From NCBI GenBank assembly GCA_032622095.1, contig CP136069.1, positions 70,889,319 through 70,953,318 on the forward strand: a stretch of 64,000 bases of DNA, read 5' to 3'. The notes beneath the pieces are model-generated. The model was given only the letters and a program-made list of their open reading frames with translations. It made no database searches and had not been told where the DNA came from. The position numbers were made by a program, and so were the translations under genes. This DNA comes from Siphonodentalium dalli (lineage: Eukaryota; Mollusca; Scaphopoda; Gadilida; Siphonodentaliidae). Below, in pieces: positions 47,211 to 58,209 of the stretch. Position 1 is the stretch's first letter. Each line of letters begins with the position of its first letter.

Positions 47211-47503
47211 TTTCGTTATTATTGACCGATAAAATTCGTATCCGGGGCAAGATACATTCACATACCAAATTTCAAGTCGATAGCTCCACCCGTTTCCGAT
47301 ATCTCGTCTGCGCATGCGCGAAGCGGGCGCCACACGGGCTCGCCAATACGACAAAGTCCACCGCCTGGTCAAACTACACACACGTACCAAGTTTGGTCCC
47401 GATCGGTCGAGAATCGTAGATTTGTATAAATGACAAACATACAGACAAACATACAGACAAATATACAAACAAACAGACAGAGGTCTGCAAAATATATATG
47501 AGA

Positions 47504-48516
47504 CTAGCTGGGTACCCGTCCTGACGGGGTAGAGTCGTTGTGTTGTTGTTTTTACACCAACACCCCGAAAATGGTGGAAATCGGCCCAGCGGATACCGAG
47601 ATACGGGTTCAAGGTCATTTTAAAGGTCAATGTCACGCCGCACGGGCATCCGGTGTGACGAAATTGATCAGCGCATGAAACTACCCGTCCCGAAATAGAG
47701 GTATCAAGCTTCAAAAGAATCGAGTTAAGCAATTTCAATGTAAATAAACCAAACGTCTGTTACACGGCTTTAACAAAAATTTCGGCCATTCTGGAAGCCA
47801 TCTCAGCTAAATGGAGACAATCATGGATTTTTTTTATATAAAATAAATAAGTGTGACGAAATTGATCAGCGCATCAAACTACCCGTCCCAAGATAGAGGT
47901 TGAAGGCCTCATATACACACGCTCAAAAGAATCGAGTTAAGCAATTTCAATGTAAATAAACCAAACGTCTGTTACACGGCTTTAACCAAAATTTCGGCCT
48001 GTGGACAATGATGTTTAGAAGGTGATTCTTCCGTCCACCATTCTCATCAAAGCAACCTCGAAGTCCCCTGTGGGGACGTATCAGGCGCTGATCTGAGAAG
48101 AACAGATACTACACTTTGATCTTAGCCAAAAGGCCGAGAAGCGTAACTCTACATGACTTCGCACTAAGAGTAAAACAGTCAACAGTCTGAATTCACATAA
48201 AGAATGTCTGAAGTCGAAGCGTTGCGTCGAACAACAAAACCTTCGCCAGCCTCATATACAGATAAAGAGCGTTTGTAGGTTAACCAACCCGAATATGGGA
48301 AAGATAATGAGCGTTATTTGTAAGGCAATTTAGCACTGCGGATCCGGAGATATGAGTTTTGAAGGTGAAGGTCACGCCGCACGGACAAATGGACGGGCCT
48401 ATGTTGGTCCTCGGGTGATACTACGTGCCCGTACCAAGTTTCGTCGAAATCGGTTTAGCCGTTTTAGAGTCCATCGCGCTCACACAGACACAGACTTTCC
48501 TCAAATATATATTAGA
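47504..48516 (+). repeat. head-to-tail repeat unit 3, with internal duplication
   Basis: Starts CTAGCTGGGTACCCGTCCTG and ends 'cacagacacagactttcc' plus 'aaatatatattaga'. A ~135-150-bp segment ('gtgacgaaattgatcagcgc' to 'aaatttcggcc') occurs at 47656-47788 and 47852-47999. The U2-like sequence lies just after the second copy. Confidence 0.8.
48050..48144 (-). ncRNA. U2 snRNA-like sequence (5' part), probably pseudogene
   Basis: From 48144 the minus strand reads CGCTTCTCGGCCTTTTGGCT, then AAGATCAAAGTGTAGTATCT, GTTCTTCTCAG and GCCTGATACGTCC. This follows the canonical U2 5' region almost base for base, including the branch-site recognition sequence GTAGTA. A short ATCAG-CGC-CTGAT stem and a TCCCC-ACA-GGGGA hairpin follow where stems IIa/IIb lie. 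Homology fades after about 85 nt, with no Sm site (AUUUUUG-like) and no stems III/IV seen. A truncated pseudogene or U2-headed repeat is likely; a divergent functional copy is not excluded. Confidence 0.8.
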
Positions 48517-48838
48517 CTAGCTGGGTACCCGTCCTGACGGGGAGAGTCGTTTTTTTTTTTTTTGTATAGTTATGAAATGTATTGGCATCCCCATCTACAC
48601 CAACACCCTAAAAATGGTAGAAATCGGACCAGCGGATACCGAGATACAGGTGCAAGGTCATTTGAAAGGTCAATGTCACGCCACACGGGCATCCGCGCCT
48701 CAAACTACCCGTTTCCGCCAAATTTGGTACTCCCACCGTTTACCCGGTACCCTCGCCGTTTACCTAGATGACGTTATGGTACTCCCGCCGTTTACCCGCG
48801 GTTCCCGAGACAGACAGATCTTCCAAAATATATAATAG
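48517..48838 (+). repeat. head-to-tail repeat unit 4
   Basis: Starts CTAGCTGGGTACCCGTCCTG, nearly identical to unit 3 at its 5' end, and has a T13 run. It ends 'agacagacagatcttcc' and 'aaatatataatagatagata', running into a TA microsatellite. Four units thus follow one another without spacers. Confidence 0.85.
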
Positions 48839-49335
48839 ATAGATATATATATATATATAAATACATGAATGTAATAAATATACATAAATTAATAGTACGC
48901 TAATTAATTGATCTGCTTTAGTCTCTGATATGCATAGGTTTGTGGCGGAAATCATATCAGATGCATGATTGTGGTATAGATAAATAGTTACATATATATA
49001 AATGTTACAATTATAATACGATTGTTGCAACGAATACATAATTACTGTAGTGGTTTGATGATATGTCGATATGTCGCACGCAGCCGATTAGCATTGTACG
49101 CTGATGGTACACGTGCGTGTTGAAAATAAAATATTGGCTACAGTCGTATAAAACATCATTTCAGGGTAATGTCATGTGAGTGTATGAAAAATCTATGTAT
49201 CATGAAAGTGGCTTAGGTGAAGGAAATTAGATCAGCCAAGGAATACTTTTTATTCTAGAAAAACGTTCGTAAACGTCTCATTTGTCGAGATTTGTCGAAC
49301 TTGTTCTATTTAATATTATAAAACTGTGTTTTAAG
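48839..49335. other. nothing recognised beyond a TA microsatellite
   Basis: Begins with 'agatatatatatatatataa' and continues as AT-rich sequence without exon or repeat ends that I could support. Confidence 0.45.
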
Positions 49336-49337
49336 TC

Positions 49338-49440
49338 GGTTAATGGACTCGCTGCTGGACATTCGTCAACTAAACGGTATCGACCTAGCTGAGGCCTCGG
49401 TCATCTAGTTTACGAATGTCCAGTATATCGTCCATTAATG
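49338..49440. mobile_element. small foldback element
   Basis: Arms 'gttaatggactcgctgctgg' and 'ccagtatatcgtccattaa' are inverted, continuing with 'acattcgtcaacta' against 'tctagtttacgaatgt'. About 100 bp, non-coding. Confidence 0.65.
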
Positions 49441-49779
49441 CGGACAAATTAGTTGGTGAATGTCTAAAGATGCTCTGTCCGAATTGGCACCATAAGAGGA
49501 TTATATGTATGTTTTCTTTAAAAAGTTAGATCGGACTCATGATCCCATTAATTTGAGGTTTAGGTGGCCCGATATATGCTTTCAAAAGAGGAAGTGTTAC
49601 TTGCCTTTTTAATTTTTAACAGCCTCGCACAAATTCAAATGATCGCCTCTTAAAAAGAGCGTAAATGCTTCAGTGGCCTACATCCGGAATACAATAAAGT
49701 GCAGTGTTACTCGCGATCTTTTGTGATTGTTTCAAAAGTATTACTGATGTAAGCTGGTGTGGTCTCGCGAAGCCCGTGG

Positions 49780-50640
49780 CATGCGAAATATGGTGATTGC
49801 AAGTTGATCGTTTAGTATTGTTTTCTGTGTCTCGACAATAATGCCCAATGATGTGAATATGAGGGAATTTCGGAAATTTTTCAAAATCTGTCCGCCATTG
49901 TGGGCTCCATTTTGGATTTGGGGGACTTTTATTTGGATATGGTACAAGGTACGTTCTTCGCCTAAGTGTTCCCAACTCACAATACTAAGCAGGTGTGGAG
50001 TTGTCATGACAATAATGCTCACTGATGTTAAATTCAGCGATTTTCGGCGATTTTTCTATTTCTGGTGGCCATTTTGGCCGCCATCTTGGATTTGGGCGAA
50101 TATTCCTCAACTCAGGTATAAGGGGAATCCTAGCTCGGGTATCTCCTGCACATATATATGCATAGGTCTTGTTATGATAGCAATAACATTCATTGATTCG
50201 AAACATTACATTGCGTTATTAACGTAGATTCGGCTTTGACCTATTATACCGGCATTTGGGAAAACGTGGTATCGGACAAAAATATCCCACAATGAATGTA
50301 TATTATGGTCCACATGTATTCGCTAATGACTCCTCTATACGATAAATGTATAATATCACGCAAAGATGCCAACATTTTCCCACAGAGACAAACGAAAGGT
50401 GGTAACACGTCAGAAAAATAGCATATTTTCACATTTCGGTGGCCATCTTGGCCGCCATATTGGATTATGGTGTCGGATTTTTGGCTAATTTGTAAGAGTT
50501 GTATATTAGCATAACGAATCGATTGGAAAATAAGACCGCATGTGATAACATCTTTACCATAATGGCGATCAAAGAGACCTGGTGCATATTTAAAAATGGC
50601 CGCCATGATGGACGCCATCTTGTCTGGAGTCTCTGCGGCC
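49780..50640. repeat. diverged ~180-bp tandem repeats
   Basis: 'acaataatgcccaatgatgt' (49837) and 'acaataatgctcactgatgt' (50009) start similar units, each followed by 'gcgatttttc'-type and 'ggccgccatcttggatttgg' blocks. Related 'ggccgccat' blocks appear at about 50440 and 50600. The style resembles pearl-like core units but the sequence differs from the array at 11.6 kb. Confidence 0.5.
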
Positions 50641-52300
50641 AATTGTTTTTCTTTTTAACAACCGAAACAAATTAGAGGAGACATTAAGAAAGAAAATTAG
50701 TGGGGTGAAGTTGAGTCCTGTGGGGGGGGGGGGTGCAGAGGTCTACCAATATCTCCTGGACTATAATTGTTAATGTTTGGCCACGCCCATGCTCAGTTCG
50801 CGAGTTCCGACGTGCACGATATAAGGTCGTGAAGACCAACCCTTCAGACATCTTTTGCCATGTAGGAGTACTTTCCGAGCCACACCTTTTTCAAATTTTC
50901 AATATACGTTTTCCACTCTACCCCAATTTTTGCATGCCATGATGTTTTACTCTTATTCGAGACACCCTGTAAAAACGAAAGGGACGTAATTCCACTTATT
51001 ATACTGTGTGTACCATATGCACTCAGAGAGTCTGGTGTTGACGCAGCTGGTATATTAACGTATACTTGCTTATAAAATGTGATCGTGAAAGCTTTCTTTT
51101 CTTTACAGTGCAAGTAAAAGCTGTTTCCATTAACGCCACTGACAGGTTTGATGAAGTCGACCACGAATGCAGTCATCTAGTCGATGACACAACAGTGTAT
51201 AAAACATATTTAATGCATTATCGGATGGGGATTTGAATGCTTAAAAGCTATCACTGGTAAACGCATGTGAAAGTATTGTTCTCTCAGTATGCGCGAATGA
51301 GACTTAAAGCCTGTCTATACTAAAAACTCATTCACGAGTAGTTCCCTTAGGAAATGTTTAGATAATAAGTTCAACAAACAACCACATAATTATATAGTTC
51401 ACATTTCCGACAAAAAGAATATGAACCCATCTGCACTTTTATCGTATGTTCGCATGTCTGTAATCTGTTCTTATTACCTGAATACCCCTCTAAATGAATA
51501 ATATACTATTCCTATGTATATTTTTTATTTGTAATTTAATATAGAAATAGTTAACCCTGTCTATACTTAATCAATTCTAACAGTCAGTTAAAAAGAGCAG
51601 GGATGTACATGTAGTATAAGTAGACGACAGAGAAATCAAAGTACAAAAGGAGTGCTATTTATTGAGAGGGGCGTTAGATAACAATTCCAATGGTCTTTAC
51701 TACTCATCGATGATGCTTTAATGTAGAGAGTGTTAAAGGGACGCATGACATTCACGGTGGGTATAAGTGTAGCGTTGTGAACGTATGTAAAACAATTATC
51801 ACCAACACACAAATGTACAGATGGATAAGCTTTGTTCTTATTTCCATATATACTAATTATCCAATAACGACAGCTACATTGCCGATTAGAGTCTAATATC
51901 CATATTGTAATTAATAATCACAACATAACGGTAAATAATGGAAAAAGTCGGAAAAAAGATGTTATGAAATTCAGATTTTGACAAACATCTTTTAAAACCA
52001 CTGTAATGTATACTCATTTTACTGCCGAATACAATTAAGGTTTCTCGTACTTTTTTCAAGTTCATTGTAATTGAATGTGCGCCAGCAGTGAACGTGTTAA
52101 CACCAGGGATGTTACGTGTACTAGTAGGTGGGTATTATGTACCAGTTTCAACATTCGAAATATCGGATAAGTACTTATAGTGAAAATAAGAACAAAGTCG
52201 ATATATCTTTCCACGTTCTGCCTATAGTGATTATGATCGACTTACATATTTGTTTATAGTTTCTACCCAATACGAACGCCTTGTGTTCATTTAAAGTCAT
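50641..52300. other. no gene seen; G-run at 50722
   Basis: An 11-12-bp G homopolymer at about 50722. A segment near 51330-51440 resembles 20295-20400 ('acgagtagtt', 'agataataagt', 'acatttcc'). No exon or element ends supported. Confidence 0.4.
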
Positions 52301-52309
52301 ATTATGTCT

Positions 52310-52476
52310 TTACATCAGTGAATAAAAAATATAAAACCGATAAGTGAGTACCGAGTCAACTTTACCACGGAATTATGTCGCATTTAATTTATATTGCCTG
52401 ATATCCCAACCACATCGATCATATCATATCGGAACACATGTCGTTTGAACTGCGAAAAATGTATATATTTACTAAT
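52310..52476 (+). repeat. diverged repeat shared with 30.04-30.28 kb and 53.16-53.41 kb
   Basis: 'cagtgaata', 'ccaaccaca', 'cgtttgaactgcg' and 'tattta' blocks occur in the same order at 30045-30215, 52315-52470 and 53270-53345. Probably an old repeat family; similarity is low and judged by eye. Confidence 0.4.
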
Positions 52477-52480
52477 TTAA

Positions 52481-52880
52481 CCCTTTACCCAACAAAACGG
52501 CCAAAACCGGCCAAATAAAGCTTCAACAGCCTAAAATATCTTCGGTCTGTCTCAATAGAACCATACACATATGGATATCATTGGAACCGGCTCCTTGACC
52601 ACATTGTGATAGTTACAGTTATGCCCTGTGCCAATGCATTCACTTATATATGCGAGTCGACCATAGGTCGCCTCGCATATATAAGAGAATGCATTGGCCT
52701 AAAAAAAATCTTTTTTTACCACTTTTTACCATTTTTCTTACATTCTTACATTCTTAAATTTCTTACATAATTTGTAATGTGTTAAGCCAATGCATTCTCT
52801 TATATATGCGAGGCGACCTATGCTCGACTCGCATATATAAGAGAATGCATTGGCACATGGCCCTTCTGTTGGGTAAAGGG
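52481..52880. mobile_element. piggyBac-like MITE with two 69-bp hairpins
   Basis: TTAA at 52477-52480 and 52881-52884 flanks a 400-bp element with ends CCCTTTACCCAACA and TGTTGGGTAAAGGG. TTAA target sites with CCCT-starting ends are the piggyBac pattern. Inside are two 69-bp hairpins (52630-52698 and 52786-52854), nearly identical to those at 31.6 kb. Non-coding. Confidence 0.85.
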
Positions 52881-52884
52881 TTAA

Positions 52885-53526
52885 TCAGGACGAATTATTT
52901 GGTAACAAACAGTCCCTGCAAGTTCCCCACATCAAATAAGTCATTTTTATATAAGTTGTGCCAGATTTGACATCGAATTTGACACTGCAATGCAATGAAC
53001 ATCATTCATATGACAGAGGGATCCAGAAAATCAGCCATAACTGATACGTCGAAAAGAACCATAAACGCTCTTTATTATATATACCTATGTTTGACGACAG
53101 AAGCACGGATGCTCTTTATAAGTGGCGATAATTTATAGGATGACACACATTATGACATATTATGGATTTGTTCGGGTGCGTGAAACTGATAAGTCAGTAC
53201 TCAGGTGAGATGCCAACCTGTGGGAATATAGCATTATACTAACATCGCCGAAAATTTCAAAGAAATGAACCATGACATTCCATAGAAAACATCGTCTGAA
53301 CTACGCTCAATTGTAAATATTTACAAATTGATTCGGGACGCAACTATCGGCGATGAACAACCACAAATGATTTCGCCATCGAGAGTCATTGCATTTAATT
53401 AATATATCATAATAACGGTGTGTGTGTGTTGTCAATTTGGATTAATATTCGTAAAAAATAACTACTTCGAGCAAAATTAATTAATTCTATATTTATCAAC
53501 CTACCGAAGTATTTCACACCACTTTA
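52885..53526. other. no gene seen
   Basis: Contains part of the diverged repeat noted at 52310 (53155-53410) and a TG microsatellite at about 53418. Nothing else recognised. Confidence 0.4.
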
Positions 53527-53754
53527 TTAGGGCGCGTACACATGAAGCTGCAATAAAATATCAGGTACAATTGTACTCTGATATTTTCTTGCTGCAAAGA
53601 TTACGCCCGTGAGAAAGCGGCGGCTTATATGGCGTTGATTGAGCTCAATGTGACTAGTGTTAGTCGTGTTTGTTGAAGTGAATTACTGCCGACAAACAAC
53701 CTATAGTTCCTATCGAATATTCATAGAGTTATAAAGTGTTATGGAAAATTAAAA

Positions 53755-53976
53755 ATGCCACCTATTTTAACGAGAAAGGAACGCACCCTCGTCGTTGGAG
53801 TAGGGATGTGTGTTCTTCGTGAACACACGAAACGACATCTAAACAGACGTTGGTGTGTTCGGCTCTGGGCCACATCCCACATGCGAGAAGAGCGATCGAG
53901 GAGCCGCCAACAATTTCTTATTCGAAACGTACATACAGTCCAAATTAAAGTAAAACAACTAAGCCAAGGCATGTGA
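53755..53976 (+). pseudogene. Harbinger transposase N-terminal relic
   Basis: A 73-codon frame from an ATG at 53755. The segment REHTKRHLNRRWCVRLWATS resembles the 'RRRWWVRPW..R' motif near the start of Harbinger transposases, followed by a basic MREERSRSRQQF stretch and QIKVKQLSQGM. The frame stops at 53976, before any DDE catalytic domain. Position, strand and the flanking Harbinger ends support the call. It is too short to be functional. Confidence 0.6.
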
Positions 53977-54007
53977 GGTACCAAATTATAAAGCATCCCC
54001 ATACACG

Positions 54008-54699
54008 CAGGGACGTGGCTAGATGGTTTCCGTTTTTTCGTTGGGTGTGTCCACCTTGGGAAATTCCAACTGCACCCCCCTTGAATCAGAATCAGACCAA
54101 ACACAAGTTTTCCATAATTCCATTTGTACCCCCTTGCACCTCAGTGCTCTTAGGCCTAATATTAGACCATGGTTCGGCCCGGTGTGCGAAAATTTTGTAA
54201 TCTTAACAAGAAAATCTCAAAATCCTACCATCTAGACTATCCTCCTTAGGTTGGAAAATTTACAACTGATGACAATTCCAATGACAATGTTGACCAAATG
54301 TATGACAATATTGTTTTCTTAAATAAACTAGCATTTTTTTTACTTTTGACTGGCCATGGGGGAGGGACCAGGACACAAGCTTTCCAAGTGTTGGAAATTT
54401 CCAACCAGTCACCCCCCCCCCCCCTGCATGAGGTTGGAAAGTTTCCAACTGATAACCATTTCAGACCATAATTTTTACCAAAAATAGGAAAATATGCAAA
54501 TATTGGTCCAAAAAAATTAATTCCCCCCCCCCCCGAAATTTTTTGAAAATCAAACTACAAGAACATTTTCTACTTAATGTTGGTGTGAAATTTCCAACTA
54601 ATGTTTTGGCAGGTATGAAATTTCCAACTGTTGAAAATTTTGACCAAAGTTGGGGGGTAAGACAACCAACCCCCAACCGCCCCTGTCGCCACGTCTCTG
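54008..54699. mobile_element. hAT-like MITE nested in the Harbinger element
   Basis: Ends CAGGGACGTGGC and GCCACGTCTCTG, flanked by near-duplicates 'catacacg' (54000-54007) and 'cacacacg' (54700-54707), seven of eight bases matching. CAGRG-type ends and an 8-bp TSD fit hAT. The interior is rich in 'tttccaact(g/a)' repeats and has C homopolymers at about 54411-54424 and 54524-54534. Confidence 0.75.
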
Positions 54700-55024
54700 C
54701 ACACACGTATATACATATTATATATATAATACATCAGCGGTTCTGACAACCAATAACAAATGGAAATACGTAGTATGTTGAAACAGACGATACTATTGAT
54801 GGATCATAACTCAGGCGCATGAATTGTTACGATCATATCCCCGCGAGATTAGTTAACTGATACCGATGGCCACCTATCAAGGTGAACACATATCACCAAT
54901 TGGCGATAAAATATCAGCGCGCTGCCTTCGTCGGATATTTTCCGGTATTATTTATTTCATTGGTCAAGTAAGTCACATGGGGCATAGCCGATATTTTCTT
55001 GCTGGCCATGTGTACGCGCCCTTA

Positions 55025-56925
55025 GTGTGTTAAAACATCCTCCTTTAAGTTCGCTCCCTGGCCATCAAAACCTCAGTGTAATGGGATCATGGGTGAGATC
55101 TAATAATGCGCAGGTATATAATACGTATAATTATTGCGGTTTTATTAAAGACCTTTCGCAAAACTCACGATTACGATTACGGATAGGGTACTAGGTCACC
55201 AACATGTGTGTACTTTCTAATCGTTGTCCTAGTTTACTATCCGTACTATACGGTTTCATGAATTCTTATAAATTCATTTAACACATCTTATTTAATTTCT
55301 AAAATGTACAATTTCGCTAAACTAAACACTGTCAAATGCATGTTATGTAGCAGGCTCATTTCTATTGCCACTTAACCTGTATTTGTGATTTAGATTGGCT
55401 ATCAAGATACTCGTCGTCGTGAATCTCGAGAAACACGCGAAACAAACGCGCTATCCGTCACGAACAGTGACCACTCTCAGTGCATATACACACATATACC
55501 CGTTAAGCTTCAAGCGCATATATATTTAGGACGTATATATAGTCCAAAATATATTGAGATCGGTTAATATATACTATTGAACGAGTATCTGGTACATCCA
55601 AAATAATATTTACAGTGTGCAGGGATGTGTCAATAGGCTAGTGAGCTTGACTACATTAAATTGTCGATGGGTCCATGCATGTATCTGCACTAGATTGGTT
55701 GGAAATGCATTTCTCTCGACTGTTTTTTCTTTGTCATATATACAACCACCAAAAATGACCGAACGGAAAATTCGGTTTGTACCCAACCCCTCTTGCTGAA
55801 CATTTTGCGTGGTATATTTGCGCCGTTATATATACACACTGGAAAATACAACTGCTACTTTTGGCCTTCAATTTTAGCAAGCAAATTAATTGTATATTTA
55901 AATTGCAGCTGTGTTGAAACTATTGGAGAATCCGAAAGAAACCAAGATAATAAATTATAAGAAAAATACGATCGCTTTAAAATCATATCAAGTGAACAAT
56001 TATAAATATATAGTAGCAGCCAGGAGCTGAATTCTCAAAAGTGTTCATAACCAGAGACTTATAGGTCTCAAATTTATAGAGATATAGCATGCAAAGTTGG
56101 GGCAGAATTTGGGGAGGGGTGCATGGATAAACGACAACATCCATATCATCACGGTTGTTATAAATACATAACATGCATGGGAACAACTGACGCGCTGAAC
56201 GAGTCGTGCAGCTTGGAATAGAGTGTATATCATAACTAATTTGATGAATCCAAAAGATGTCAGGATATCCCATATCGTATTCAGATCAACTATGCATGGG
56301 TCAGGAAAGGCCGTGGCGCGCAGGAAAGGGGGGGGGGGGGGGTCTGCTGAACAAGTCCAGACAAAGGGCCGTGGTGGGTGACCCGGAGCCCGGAATAACT
56401 AATATTGTCCAGTGATTACATATGTCGTGGTGAAGGATATTTCGCAAACTATTGACAACCAATAACACTGTTCTGTTTTCCAGTAGCACATTAGCACCAT
56501 ATGGGTTCACGTGTGACTATATATATATAGGTGCTTTAATTTGCCTCAGATTGGAAAAAATTTTGTTTTACGGTCTGTGTTATTGTTGTATATTTACATA
56601 CTAAGTGTTATTATCACTAAATCCAGCATTCTGATTGGTCCGCGCCCACGTGGCTAGTTGCAGTTATATCTTGGTGAATGCGCGACAGCGTATAACACCA
56701 AGCCCATAACAACATCGATACGTCATTTGGGTTTGGAAAGACGAACGCGTAATGTTTTGGGCGCATTTGTATTCGCGCAGGATTGACTTAATAAATCATT
56801 GGGTTTCAATTGTTCCTGTTAACTTTTGCCAAGGGTGCTATGGGATATTTTGGGCTGGTTTTGTCACGATACACTTTTCGATTTAAATACATTTACAAAA
56901 GTGGCGTTTTCGCTAAATGTATATA
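55025..56925. other. no gene seen; G-run at 56328
   Basis: AT-rich sequence with a ~16-bp G homopolymer at about 56328-56343 and scattered TATATA words. No exon or element ends supported. Confidence 0.4.
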
Positions 56926-56927
56926 AA

Positions 56928-57089
56928 TATAAGGATTAACTGTCATGTGGACTGTTTTTATGGAGATGTAACCGTGAAGTAAGTGGTCATAACTTGTATG
57001 TAAAACCCTTCGGGTTTTACACAAGTTATGACCACTTACCTCACGGTTACATCTCCATAAAAACAGTCCACATGACAGTTAATCCTTAT
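56928..57089. repeat. near-perfect 162-bp palindrome
   Basis: Arms of about 75-80 bp ('ataaggattaactgtcatgt' at the left, 'acatgacagttaatccttat' at the right) pair with very few mismatches around a loop 'aaacccttcgggttt', itself palindromic with a UUCG-type tetraloop. As RNA it would fold into one long hairpin. No flanking TSD was identified. Confidence 0.9.
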
Positions 57090-57402
57090 ATGAAAGTAAT
57101 GAATCGGGTGACCCAATTGGCAGTTGACCATTCACTGAACTGGATCATTGTAACATATATAGACGGGCTATATGAATGTATACAATTGTCGCACGCTGAC
57201 TGAGCAAAATAACATCGACATGAACAAATCGAAGATTTAAGACGCGGCATCATTACTGGTAAATGCATTGAGTCATGCGCCTTTGGGTGACAAAGCCTTT
57301 GTTTGAGATACAACGCGTTAACGCGACTTCCCGCCTAATTTGTTGCATATCCTATCATGGGACCACAGTCAATAACGTGCGCCCGACATTGTGACATTCA
57401 AA

Positions 57403-58209
57403 CAGGGACGTTACTATAGGGTCTCCGTTTGGAGTGGTTGTCCAACTTAAAATTTCCAACTGAACGCCCCTTGAACCATACCAAACTCCCAACTGCGCCA
57501 ACTATATTTGTACCAGCCCCTTGGGTAGGAACTGTCCTTCCAACTGGTACCTCAAATTTCCAATCTGACACCTCGCAATGTTGGAAAATGTTCAACTTGT
57601 GACCATTTCAGACCAAATGTTTTACCAAAATTAAAAAGAAAACTATATCCTGTTGGTCTAGCAACATATTCCCCATTAACCCTTTCAGTGCCAGGGGCCG
57701 ATCCCATCGGCCCTAATTTACGGTCTGTAAAATCGGCCCTAATAATTTTTTTTTTTTTTTTTTGACTTTTTTTTTTTTTTTTTGGGTTGAAATTTGTTTT
57801 GGGTATGCTTAAGCATGCTATAGCGAATTTAAAAACAAACTGGATAAAACCTTAGGGGCATGTTATTACTCAAAACTATCACCAAGTATTCATAGTAATA
57901 ATTTTGATGCCCATGAAAAACGTAAGATTCCCTGGCACTAAACCTACAAAATAAGTCTGTTAAAGAATATAAGAAAAAATTATTAAAATTGTAAAAAATT
58001 GTAAAAAATAATAACAAATGATGAAAAATTGTTAGGCCAATGCATTCTCTTATATACGGGAGGCTACCTATGGTCGACTCGCATATATAAGAGAATGCAT
58101 TTCACAGGGTATATGGGTTGATACAAAAATCGGACCTGACACTGAAAGGGTTAATTACTAGTTGAAAATGTTGTTACACCCCCAAACGACACATGTCGCA
58201 ACGTCCCTG
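57403..58209. mobile_element. hAT-like MITE, same family as 54008
   Basis: Ends CAGGGACGTT and AACGTCCCTG. Flanks 'cattcaaa' and 'caatcaac' match at six of eight bases. It shares 'ttccaactg'-type subterminal repeats with the element at 54008. A piggyBac-like MITE (57680-58150) is nested inside. Confidence 0.75.
57680..58150. mobile_element. piggyBac-like MITE nested in hAT MITE
   Basis: TTAA at 57676-57679 and 58151-58154; ends CCCTTTCAGTG and CACTGAAAGGG. Inside are 'gatcccatcggccc', two T-runs (57750-57783) and a single 69-bp hairpin (about 58036-58104). Its right end recurs beside the lectin exon at 21.07 kb. Confidence 0.85.

Larger units (their letters stand above)
45035..47503 (+). repeat. 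head-to-tail repeat unit 2
   Basis: Starts CTAGCCGATGAGCCCGACGT and ends 'gcaaaatatatatgaga'. It contains a Helitron-type coding relic on the minus strand (45063-45279) and a ~0.8-0.9-kb internal duplication (45480-47210). Its last part, with 'caaatttcaagtcgatagct' and 'accaagtttggtcccgatcg' followed by a CAGACAAA microsatellite, is the common 3' module of the family. Confidence 0.7.
53530..55021 (+). mobile_element. PIF/Harbinger element with TTA TSD
   Basis: Ends GGGCGCGTACACATG and CATGTGTACGCGCCC, flanked by TTA at 53527-53529 and 55022-55024. A 3-bp TWA duplication and GGGCGCGT-like ends fit PIF/Harbinger. Subterminal 'aaatatcag' and 'gatattttcttgctg' words recur at both ends. A transposase N-terminal relic (53755-53976) remains, and a hAT element (54008-54699) has inserted into the rest. 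Confidence 0.85.
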
